A stretch of 64,000 nucleotides of DNA, taken from the NCBI RefSeq assembly GCF_016925495.1, contig NZ_CP070491.1, positions 3,410,001 through 3,474,000 on the forward strand. The letters run 5' to 3'. The notes below the pieces were generated by a model, which saw only the letters and a list, made by a program, of their open reading frames with translations, made no database searches and was not told the DNA's origin. Origin of the DNA: Methylococcus sp. EFPC2 (GTDB lineage: Bacteria > Pseudomonadota > Gammaproteobacteria > Methylococcales > Methylococcaceae). The position numbers and the translations under genes were made by a program. Every line of letters starts with the position of its first letter. Positions within the stretch are counted from its first letter, which is position 1. Of this stretch, positions 36,250 through 43,648 are shown piece after piece.

Positions 36250-36490
36250 TGAGGGATATCAATTGTTAAAAATTTTTTTAAAAGAAAGATAATTTTAATA
36301 ATTAAGTCAGATTTATTTGTGGATAAGCCGTTCTTCCCAAAATAAGTCAAAGACTTGGGTGTCTTTCGTGGGTGTGGGCAATCGTGTTTTCGGTGGTGCA
36401 GGACCTGTGGATAAATCGGGTGCTGGTCGATATCCAGAATGTTTGCACGTCCAATTCACAGGTTTGCACACGGACTTATCCAACGCTCGA
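36250..36490. promoter_or_regulatory. AT-rich region with two perfect DnaA boxes
   Basis: The gap 36229-36516 holds a block of about 55 bases at 36259-36317 that is almost only A and T, including a TTAAAAA/TTTTTAA inverted stretch. Two perfect DnaA boxes read TGTGGATAA (= TTATCCACA) at 36318-36326 and 36406-36414. Weaker sites include GTTTGCACA near 36463 and TTATCCAAC near 36477. This is the layout of a DnaA-dependent unwinding or titration site. It is not next to dnaA or mnmG here, and the function is unproven. Confidence 0.55.
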
Positions 36491-36516
36491 CCGCGCGGCA
36501 AAATGAAAAGCAGGAT

Positions 36517-38499
36517 TTAGAGCTTCAGAGTTCTGACAGCCTTATGCAGACGGTTCAGGTCGTTCTGGCTAGGGATTCGTCCGTAGCGTATTTTCAGATA
36601 GAGACCGGTGATTTCCGCCAGGATATGGCCAGCGTCCGGAAAGGCCTCGCTGGCACGATTCGCGTAGGCGAGAGGTCCTTCCGTCGGATGCCGAACGAGG
36701 CCCCGCTTGGCGAGTTTCGCGCAGTAGCGTTGATAGATGCGCACGCACCTATCGCCGCGCACGGAAACTCGCCGAGGGAATATCCACCATGCGGCTACAG
36801 CGCCGAAAACCGCCAGGCCGACACCCAAGCCCAGGGCGAGTCCGCGCCAGTCCACGATGCCTAGCATCGCCATCAAACGGCTTTGGTTTTCCGGACCGTA
36901 GCTCAGCACCCATAAATTCCACTGATGGTCGATGCTGGCCCAGATCTCGCGCGACTGACGCCAGTATTCGCTGAATAGGGAACGTCCTTCCTTTGCCATG
37001 CCTGCCGGGAGATTGAAGCGTATTTCTCCTGCGGCGATCTGGGTGTCAATATCGAGTCCACGCTCTATGCGCTCGGGGGCGACGGCTGCAGTAGGGTCTA
37101 TCCGTGTCCATCCTCGATTTTGCAGCCAGACCTCCGCCCAGGCATGGGCGTCCGCTTGTTTAACTTCGAGGAAGCGCCCGACATTATTCCATTGCCCTCC
37201 CTGGTAGCCCGTAACCAGACGCGCGGGAATACCTGCCGCCCGCATCAATACGACGAACGCGGTGGCGTAGTGTTCGCAAAATCCGCGTCGGGTTTCGAAC
37301 AGGAAGGTGTCTACGGGATCGCCGCCGAGCGGGGGGGGATCCAGCGTGTAATAGAACGACTCATCGCGAAAATAACGCAGGGCTCGTTGAACGATGTCGT
37401 CAGGGGCGGATGTTTCGGATTTCCAGCTTTCCACCAAGGCCTTGATTCTGGGGGCGGGCGGTTTGGGTAGTTCCAGACCTAATTTGGCTTCGCGCGGAAG
37501 CAGATCGCCGGTGTTGTAAGCGGTATGGGACTCCAGATGGAAGCGGGCGCGTTCGCCAATTTTGTTCCTGGCGATCAACAGGTATTCACTCGTCTGACGT
37601 ACGTCGGACGGAAAGTGCGAAGGCAGATCCAGCGCCAACACCCAGTTTTGTTGGTGGGGTTCCAGGGTGATGGTGTAGCCGATGGCGGAACCCGACCAGG
37701 CCGGCATTCGTGGTTCCGATCTGAAGTCTGCCGGCAGGGTCCAGCGGCGGCCATCGGTTTTCCAGAAGACGGGACCTCTCCAGTAACGCAGGTTTGCAGG
37801 CGGAGGAGCCTCGTCGAATTCGACCCGGAACGCCGGTTCCTGCGAGAGCGCCAAGCGACTGATCGCACCTGGTTCCACGGTATCGCTCAATCCGGATATT
37901 GCCTGAGGGGTATCGTCGGGCAGCTTCCACAACGGACCCGGCACTCTGGGAAAGAATACGAACAACACCGACATCAAGGGCAGCGATAGACCGACCATCA
38001 CGGCGGCGAGTTTGAGTCTCTGGCGCAACGCGTAGCTGTCCGGGCTGTTGAAGCCGATCAAGGACGCGACCAGCAATACCACGATAGTAAGGGTATACGC
38101 CGCCATCCATAGGCTTTGCGAGAATAGAAATTGGGTGACGGCGACGAAGCAGGCCAGGAAGAACACCAGATAGACGTCGCGCGCGGATTTCAACTCCATG
38201 AGTTTCAATCCCAGGCCTACCGTGAATAAGGCCGCCCCGGCCTCCCGGCCGTAAAAACGGTGGTATTCGAAATAGACCAAGCCTGCGCCGGCGAAGGTCA
38301 GGAATAAGAGCAGCCATCGATTCGGCAAGGCGGCTCGCCCGTACAGGGCGGCTCCGCGCCAGGCGAGCAACAGACCGACATACCCCAGGACGGACGGTTC
38401 GAGATTGTCGATGTGTGGCAGCAAGACCAGAAAGACGGTTCCCAATAGCAGTCCCAGTCGTGTGCGGTCTTTCGTTGGGTGGATCAGATCGGCGTTCAT
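36517..38499 (-). CDS. tgpA: TgpA-like transglutaminase membrane protein (DUF3488)
   Basis: A 660-residue protein with an N-terminal block of 6-7 membrane helices (about 15-195, DUF3488), a periplasmic transglutaminase-like domain and one more helix near 550-570, followed by a cytoplasmic DUF4129-type tail. The catalytic triad lies in RRGFCEHYATAF (Cys), DAHAWAEVWL (His) and GWTRIDPTAAV (Asp). Pseudomonas TgpA is essential and periplasmic; its substrate is not known. Start ATG 38499, because the frame upstream runs through the DUF58 gene. It forms a coupled unit moxR-DUF58-tgpA, with a 4-base overlap. Confidence 0.92.
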   Translation of the reverse strand: MNADLIHPTKDRTRLGLLLGTVFLVLLPHIDNLEPSVLGYVGLLLAWRGAALYGRAALPNRWLLLFLTFAGAGLVYFEYHRFYGREAGAALFTVGLGLKLMELKSARDVYLVFFLACFVAVTQFLFSQSLWMAAYTLTIVVLLVASLIGFNSPDSYALRQRLKLAAVMVGLSLPLMSVLFVFFPRVPGPLWKLPDDTPQAISGLSDTVEPGAISRLALSQEPAFRVEFDEAPPPANLRYWRGPVFWKTDGRRWTLPADFRSEPRMPAWSGSAIGYTITLEPHQQNWVLALDLPSHFPSDVRQTSEYLLIARNKIGERARFHLESHTAYNTGDLLPREAKLGLELPKPPAPRIKALVESWKSETSAPDDIVQRALRYFRDESFYYTLDPPPLGGDPVDTFLFETRRGFCEHYATAFVVLMRAAGIPARLVTGYQGGQWNNVGRFLEVKQADAHAWAEVWLQNRGWTRIDPTAAVAPERIERGLDIDTQIAAGEIRFNLPAGMAKEGRSLFSEYWRQSREIWASIDHQWNLWVLSYGPENQSRLMAMLGIVDWRGLALGLGVGLAVFGAVAAWWIFPRRVSVRGDRCVRIYQRYCAKLAKRGLVRHPTEGPLAYANRASEAFPDAGHILAEITGLYLKIRYGRIPSQNDLNRLHKAVRTLKL

Positions 38500-39446
38500 A
38501 GACCGGTTCCAAATAAGGCGAGACCTTCCAGGCAGCGGCTCATATGCAGTGGGCCGCGACCCGGTAAGACACTGAGTCCGGGTATTCGTAAGGAGTAGGG
38601 AATGCCGGCCGATTCGGCGTCGATTACCCAGCGGCATAATCGGCTCAACTTAGCTTCGGTGTCCTTGCCGGGGGTTAGTACCCAGTCGAACAGCAACTCA
38701 TGGTGCTCTGCTCCCCGGTATTCCTTGATATGTACCCCCTGACCCTTGGCGACACCTTTCCAATGGATGTGACGCAGGGGATCGCCGGGTTGATAGCTCT
38801 GGAAGCCGTGAAAATCATCGTGGTCCAGCCGGTGTCCTTCGGTACCGGGATGTTCTGGAAACGGCAGCGGATCGGGAGACGGTCGGGGGTAAACCAAGAC
38901 CCGTTGTTTCAGATTGACCGGCGACCAGGCGCGAAACAGACCCAAGGGAAACGTGCTGCTCAAAGTCACCGTAGGCAGGTTAAGCCAGCCGCGCCGTTCG
39001 GCCGGCACCGGCAAGGGTATCGTCAGGCTTTCTCCCGGAGGGAGATGGATCGTTAGCTTGGGACTTTGCTCGAGGGTCAGGACTATCGCTAGACGTGGCG
39101 CGGTGGTCGGGTTGTCGATATGCAGTTCGAAGTGAGCCTTTTCTCCGACGAAAACCGGGCTGACTCGTCCCCGGCGCAGCCTGATACCTGCGAGATTGCG
39201 AAAGCCATAGAGTATGCCGAGCAGCGCGATACTGGCGAGCAGGAAGGTCAGGATAAAGGTGAGGTTGTTGCTGTATTGCGTGGCCGTCAGGACCTGAATC
39301 GTTAACAAAAGCGCCAACGCCCAGCCACGGCGGTTGGGCAGGATGAATACCCGGCGGTGATCGAGCTGAATAGGGCCGTCGACCGCTTTTTCACCTCGGA
39401 AAAAGCGTCGCGGATCCAGGCGTTCGCGGAACGTGAGTCCGGCCAT
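38496..39446 (-). CDS. DUF58 domain protein
   Basis: A 316-residue protein with two membrane helices at about 37-80 (WALALLLTIQVLTA, FILTFLLASIALLGILYGF). A beta-sandwich part follows. The DUF58 signature is DDFHGFQSYQPGDPLRHIHWKGVAKG near 217-242, and a vWA-like segment (ELLFDWVLTPGKDTEAKLSRLC) ends the protein. DUF58 proteins regularly pair with MoxR AAA ATPases and TgpA. Start ATG 39446 is two bases beyond the moxR stop; the stop overlaps tgpA. It is probably a membrane adaptor or substrate of the MoxR chaperone. Confidence 0.9.
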   Translation of the reverse strand: MAGLTFRERLDPRRFFRGEKAVDGPIQLDHRRVFILPNRRGWALALLLTIQVLTATQYSNNLTFILTFLLASIALLGILYGFRNLAGIRLRRGRVSPVFVGEKAHFELHIDNPTTAPRLAIVLTLEQSPKLTIHLPPGESLTIPLPVPAERRGWLNLPTVTLSSTFPLGLFRAWSPVNLKQRVLVYPRPSPDPLPFPEHPGTEGHRLDHDDFHGFQSYQPGDPLRHIHWKGVAKGQGVHIKEYRGAEHHELLFDWVLTPGKDTEAKLSRLCRWVIDAESAGIPYSLRIPGLSVLPGRGPLHMSRCLEGLALFGTGL

Positions 39447-39448
39447 GC

Positions 39449-40363
39449 TCAGGGTATCGGCACGCGTTCGAGCAGAGGGAAGACGGTAGTTTGGGAATCC
39501 GTTTCCGCGCTCGCGGCAAGCTTCAGCCGGTGGCCGGCGACGGGCGGCAGTACGACCTGGACGTCTTCCGGCAGCACGGCGTCCCGACCTTCCAGGAAGG
39601 CCCAAGCCCTGGCGGCATTCAGCAGCGCGAGTCCTGCCCTGGGCGAAAGTCCGCTTTGATAGTCGGCCGACTCCCTGGTGTAACGTATCAGCGCCTGCAG
39701 ATAGTCGAGCAGAGGGTCTGACACGAATATCTGATTGATGTCTTCCTGTATTTTCTTCAGTTCACTCGCTTCGAGGCAGACCGGCAATCTTCCGAGCAGT
39801 GCTAGACGCGCCTCTCCCCGCAACAAGGCACGCTCCGAGCGGCTGTCGGGATAGCCCATGGTGATGCGCATCAGGAATCGGTCGAGTTGTGATTCCGGTA
39901 AGGGGAATGTGCCGATCTGGTAGTTCGGATTTTGCGTTGCGATGACGAAGAACGGTTCAGGCAGCGGTCGGGTCTCGCCGTCTATCGTGACTTGGTGTTC
40001 CTCCATGGCCTCCAGCAACGCGCTTTGCGCCTTGGGTGTGGAACGGTTGATTTCGTCGGCCAATATCATCTGGTGAAAGATGGGGCCTGCCTGGAAACGA
40101 AAGCTGTGGCTGTTGGCGTCGTAGATGGAAGAGCCGACGATGTCGGCCGGCAATAAATCGCTGGTGAACTGAATGCGTTGGTAATTGAGTCCGAGCAGAT
40201 TGGCCAGTGTATGGGAGAGGATGGTTTTTCCCACTCCGGGGACATCTTCGATCAATAAGTGTCCGCGTGAGAGCAGGCAACATACGGCTAGGCGAATTTG
40301 GTGGTGTTTTCCTAGGATTACGGTGGAGGCGGTTTCGAGCAGTTTATCAATGGCGGGGTGCAT
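39449..40363 (-). CDS. MoxR-family AAA+ ATPase
   Basis: A 304-residue AAA+ ATPase. Walker A EDVPGVGKT near 38-46, Walker B MILADEINRSTPKAQSALLEAMEE near 98-121, sensor 1 FFVIATQNP near 138-146, the FPLPESQLDRFLMRI Arg-finger block and a C-terminal helical bundle with SPRAGLALLNAARAWAFLEGRD are all typical of the MRP branch of MoxR. Such proteins act as chaperones for vWA/DUF58 partners in cofactor insertion or envelope assembly. It is first in the moxR-DUF58-tgpA run, and the parS-like site lies about 110 bases upstream. Confidence 0.94.
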   Translation of the reverse strand: MHPAIDKLLETASTVILGKHHQIRLAVCCLLSRGHLLIEDVPGVGKTILSHTLANLLGLNYQRIQFTSDLLPADIVGSSIYDANSHSFRFQAGPIFHQMILADEINRSTPKAQSALLEAMEEHQVTIDGETRPLPEPFFVIATQNPNYQIGTFPLPESQLDRFLMRITMGYPDSRSERALLRGEARLALLGRLPVCLEASELKKIQEDINQIFVSDPLLDYLQALIRYTRESADYQSGLSPRAGLALLNAARAWAFLEGRDAVLPEDVQVVLPPVAGHRLKLAASAETDSQTTVFPLLERVPIP

Positions 40364-40470
40364 GGGTTGAAGGCGTCAGGGAGTCTAAGTCCGATTTAGT
40401 ATGGCCCGTTTGCGAAACTTCGTCCGGCTTATCTGCGCATATTCAGATTCCTGGTTGCAGTGCTGAATGC

Positions 40471-40486
40471 TGTTCCACGTGGAACA
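40471..40486. promoter_or_regulatory. parS-type centromere site
   Basis: TGTTCCACGTGGAACA is a perfect 16-base palindrome in the gap 40364-40516. It equals the gammaproteobacterial form of the ParB-binding parS site, known for example from Pseudomonas as TGTTCCACGTGGAAC. I found no second perfect copy in the window. Confidence 0.85.
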
Positions 40487-40516
40487 TCGTATGGGTGAAC
40501 GATCAAGGGATGAGTG

Positions 40517-41776
40517 TTAGGTCCCGGTCGTCGCCAAGGAATAGCACCAGCTTGAGTGCTCGCGGAGTTTCGCCACCACATCGCGGTCGAGTTCGCCGGA
40601 GGAAACCCGCTTATCCAATTCCAGCAATATTTCGTTCAAGCTCAGTTTGGGCCGGTATGTCCGGTGTTGAGCCAGGGCCTGAAAAATGTCGGATACGCTG
40701 ATGATGCGTGTTTCCAGATCCAGGTTCTTCCCGGCGGTCTTGAATGGGTAGCCCGCGCCGAGCAGGTTTTCGTGGTGGAGGCCGGCCCACTTCGGGATGT
40801 TCGAGTTGCCGAAGACCCTGAGCAAGATGCGATAGGTATCGTAGCTATGCCTGTGGACGCAGGCTCTTTCATCCGGCGTGAGTTGGCCGGGCTTTTCTAT
40901 GATCTCTTCCGAAACGCGTAGCTTGCCGATGTCGTGCAGCAGCCCGGCGATTTCTATCTGGTCCAAGGTATAAGTGTCGAAGCCGAATTCGCCGGCCAGG
41001 AAGCGGGCAATCTTCGCGACCCGTTGCGAATGTTCGTCGGTATAAGGGCTCTTGGCATCGACCACATGGGAAAATAGGATCGCAACGTCCTTGAGCGTCG
41101 GATAATCGAGTTCAAGCGGAGGAATGTGGGTGCCTAGCGTATGGATGTCTTCATCCAGATAATCGGCCTCCATGGCCAGCCAAAACGCCTCCACGTTGGC
41201 GACTTCGGTAAACGCATACACCAGATCAGGGCAAAATAGCACGCCGGCGAGTTCGCTAATTCGGGCGAGGATGGGTGCCCGCCGGGTCAAGATGCGTTCC
41301 GTGCCGAGGTAAGGCGTTTGCAACACGTCGACACGATCGACCAGAAAGATCAGATTGGCACGAAGCTTTATGGACTCGGTGAGGGGAAGTTCCACCAAGT
41401 GTTCCCAGCGCGTATGGTGATAGCGAATCTCATCGGCTAGGTGGACGAAAGGCACGCAATCGGCCAGGTAAGCCGCACCGCGTATGCAGTGTTCTTCCGC
41501 ACCTTCCCACTCCAGAGTAGCGGTCAGATTTCGGTGTTCTTCCGTCTTGGAAACGCCGCAGTCGTGCAGCATGCCGGCGTAGAAAATGGAAAGGCATTCA
41601 TCGTCTGACCAGTTCAGCGCCCGAGCGACCCGGTAAGCCATGACGGCGACGCGCTTGCCATGTCTGACCTCGTCCACGCCGACCAGGTCGAGTGCGCCGC
41701 TGAGGGCGATGACGGCGCTGTGCAAATCTATGTTCAAACGGCCCATGGAGGACTTTGATACTCGGCGATCCATCAT
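40517..41776 (-). CDS. HD-GYP domain protein with two HD-like domains
   Basis: A 419-residue soluble protein. The C-terminal half (about 230-400) is an HD-GYP domain: EHSQRVAKIARFLA, the metal pair in LLHDIGKLRV, RHSYDTYRIL, LHHENLLGAGYP (GYP variant AGYP) and ISVSDIFQALAQHRTYRP. The N-terminal half (about 20-190) repeats the fold in a changed form: RHGKRVAVMAYRVA, AGMLHDCGVS and YHHTRWE. Such enzymes hydrolyse c-di-GMP to GMP, and tandem-HD members are known. ATG 41776 overlaps the yicC stop by 4 bases. It may counter the diguanylate cyclase at 29689. Confidence 0.9.
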   Translation of the reverse strand: MMDRRVSKSSMGRLNIDLHSAVIALSGALDLVGVDEVRHGKRVAVMAYRVARALNWSDDECLSIFYAGMLHDCGVSKTEEHRNLTATLEWEGAEEHCIRGAAYLADCVPFVHLADEIRYHHTRWEHLVELPLTESIKLRANLIFLVDRVDVLQTPYLGTERILTRRAPILARISELAGVLFCPDLVYAFTEVANVEAFWLAMEADYLDEDIHTLGTHIPPLELDYPTLKDVAILFSHVVDAKSPYTDEHSQRVAKIARFLAGEFGFDTYTLDQIEIAGLLHDIGKLRVSEEIIEKPGQLTPDERACVHRHSYDTYRILLRVFGNSNIPKWAGLHHENLLGAGYPFKTAGKNLDLETRIISVSDIFQALAQHRTYRPKLSLNEILLELDKRVSSGELDRDVVAKLREHSSWCYSLATTGT

Positions 41777-42645
41777 TCGATATTTTGTATTTGTTCGCGT
41801 ATCTGTTCGATTAACACTTTGATCTCGACCGCTGCACGGGTGGTGCCGAGATCGGCCGATTTGGAACCCAGGGTATTGGCCTCCCGGTTCATTTCCTGCG
41901 AAAGAAAATCCAGGCGGCGTCCGGCGGGTTCATCCGAATTCAATATGCGCAACATCTCTTCGACATGGGCACCCAGTCGATCGAGTTCTTCCGCAACGTC
42001 CATTTTTTGGGCCAGATAAACCATTTCCTGTTCCAGGCGGTCGACGTCCGGTTTCAGGGATGTTTCGGCCAGTCGGCTCAGTAGCTTGTCCCGCACTGCC
42101 TGTAACACGTCGGGCAAGCGGCCGCGCACCGTCAGGATGTGCTCGGCGATCTGAGCGAGACGGGGCCGGACGATATCGACCAATTGCCGCCCTTCGTTTT
42201 CGCGCGCGTCGATCAGTTTGCCCAGTGTTTCATCGAGCACACTCAGCGCGTCGAGCTGCAAGCGTTCGCGATCGATTTCCGCTTCGTGCAGTACGCCGGG
42301 CCAGCGCAATAAGTCGAGCGCCGAAAAAGGCGCCAGCGCCTTGGCGCTCAATGCCTCGATCTGCTCCGCTGACGAGAGTAGGGCGCGTACGCGCGGAGGA
42401 TCGAAACGGAGCGTGTTGGCCTCCGAGTCGGCGGATTTCAGCGCCAGACTGATTTCGACCCGACCGCGCTTGATGCGGGTCGAAACCATAGCCCGGACTT
42501 CGCCTTCCATATATCGCAGCGATTCCGGCAGCCTCAGGCCAAGATCGAGATAACGGTGATTTACCGACCGCACCTCCCAGGCATAGTCCCAGGGTCCGAC
42601 GGTGCGGTGGGTATTCGCGAAAGCAGTCATACTGCGTATAGCCAT
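41773..42645 (-). CDS. yicC: YicC family endoribonuclease-like protein
   Basis: A 290-residue YicC/YloC protein. The family opening IRSMTAFAN, WEVRSVNHRYLDLGLRLPE near 23-41 and the C-terminal DUF1732 block (LDRLGAHVEEMLRILNSDEPAGRRLDFLSQEMNREANTLGSKSAD) are complete. E. coli YicC is an RNase that influences small-RNA turnover. Start ATG 42645; the next internal ATG (42630) would remove the usual IRS. It is coupled to the HD-GYP gene and diverges from the kinase gene. Confidence 0.95.
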   Translation of the reverse strand: MAIRSMTAFANTHRTVGPWDYAWEVRSVNHRYLDLGLRLPESLRYMEGEVRAMVSTRIKRGRVEISLALKSADSEANTLRFDPPRVRALLSSAEQIEALSAKALAPFSALDLLRWPGVLHEAEIDRERLQLDALSVLDETLGKLIDARENEGRQLVDIVRPRLAQIAEHILTVRGRLPDVLQAVRDKLLSRLAETSLKPDVDRLEQEMVYLAQKMDVAEELDRLGAHVEEMLRILNSDEPAGRRLDFLSQEMNREANTLGSKSADLGTTRAAVEIKVLIEQIREQIQNIE

Positions 42646-42722
42646 TTCTCTATATACTCTGTCGTCAGTTATCAAAGTCTGCGCATGGTAACCGATTACC
42701 CCCAAAAACTGCCCTCAGCTCG

Positions 42723-43640
42723 ATGTCTTCCCACTTCAATTCAGACGAATATCCTCGCGATTGGTATTTCTTGCAGCCGGGAACGGTCGTCGACCAGTAC
42801 ATCATCGAGCGTTCTTTGGCCAGCGGGGGGTTCAGCACGGTCTATCTCGCCCGCCAACGTTCGGATCAGCACCAGGTCGCGATCAAGGAATATCTTCCGC
42901 GCCGGTTGGCTCACCGCACTTGGCAGAACCAAGTCATACCCAACGACGAGGCGTCGCGCAAACTGTTCATCCGCGGACGACGCCTGTTTTTCGAGGAAGC
43001 GAAAGTTTTGGCCGGGCTGCGCCATCCCAATATCGTCGAGGTATTGAACTTCTTTCAGGCCAACGCCACCGTGTATCTGGTCATGACCTACGACTACGGC
43101 AAGGTGTTGAGCGGCTATTTGCAGGAAAAGGCCGGCGGCTTGAGCGAACAGTTCATGCTGACCGTTTTCCCGCCACTCCTCGGCGGCATCGAGGTGATAC
43201 ATGGACGCGGCCTGCTGCACCTCGATATCAAACCGCAGAACATCCTCATACGCCCCGGCGGCGACCCCTTGCTGCTCGATTTCGGCGCCGTACAGCCCTA
43301 CCCCTATGACGGCCAGGCCAAGCTGGGTACGGTACTGACCAGCGGGTTCTCACCCATCGAGCAATGTTCGGACAGCGGCGGGCTGGGACCGTGGAGTGAT
43401 ATCTACGCCGTGGGCGCAACCATGCGCATGTGTCTGGACGGCAAGTCGCCGCCTCCTGCCCCCGAACGCGTGGATAAGGATCTCCTGATTCCGGCGGTAA
43501 AAGCCCACAAGCGCAAATACCCGGCTTACCTTTTGAAGGCCATCGATGCGGCAATGGCCATCCGGGCGGAGGACCGGCCGCAGTCGGCCGCGGCCCTCCG
43601 CGATATGCTGCTTGAGGGGCAGGAAAAAGACTTGGGGTGA
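42723..43640 (+). CDS. Serine/threonine protein kinase (eukaryotic type)
   Basis: A 305-residue single-domain kinase without membrane helix. Gly loop LASGGFSTVYLA (about 31-42), Lys in VAIKEYLP (about 54), the catalytic loop as HLDIKPQNIL (His-Leu-Asp in place of HRD), DFG as LDFGAV, and SGFSPIEQ for the APE region are visible. The VAIKEYLP/SPIEQ form is common in proteobacterial kinases of the same subclass. No phosphatase, FHA or effector gene is adjacent, so its substrate is unknown. It is convergent with the penicillin acylase gene (8-base gap). Confidence 0.92.
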   Translation: MSSHFNSDEYPRDWYFLQPGTVVDQYIIERSLASGGFSTVYLARQRSDQHQVAIKEYLPRRLAHRTWQNQVIPNDEASRKLFIRGRRLFFEEAKVLAGLRHPNIVEVLNFFQANATVYLVMTYDYGKVLSGYLQEKAGGLSEQFMLTVFPPLLGGIEVIHGRGLLHLDIKPQNILIRPGGDPLLLDFGAVQPYPYDGQAKLGTVLTSGFSPIEQCSDSGGLGPWSDIYAVGATMRMCLDGKSPPPAPERVDKDLLIPAVKAHKRKYPAYLLKAIDAAMAIRAEDRPQSAAALRDMLLEGQEKDLG

Positions 43641-43648
43641 GGAGTTTT

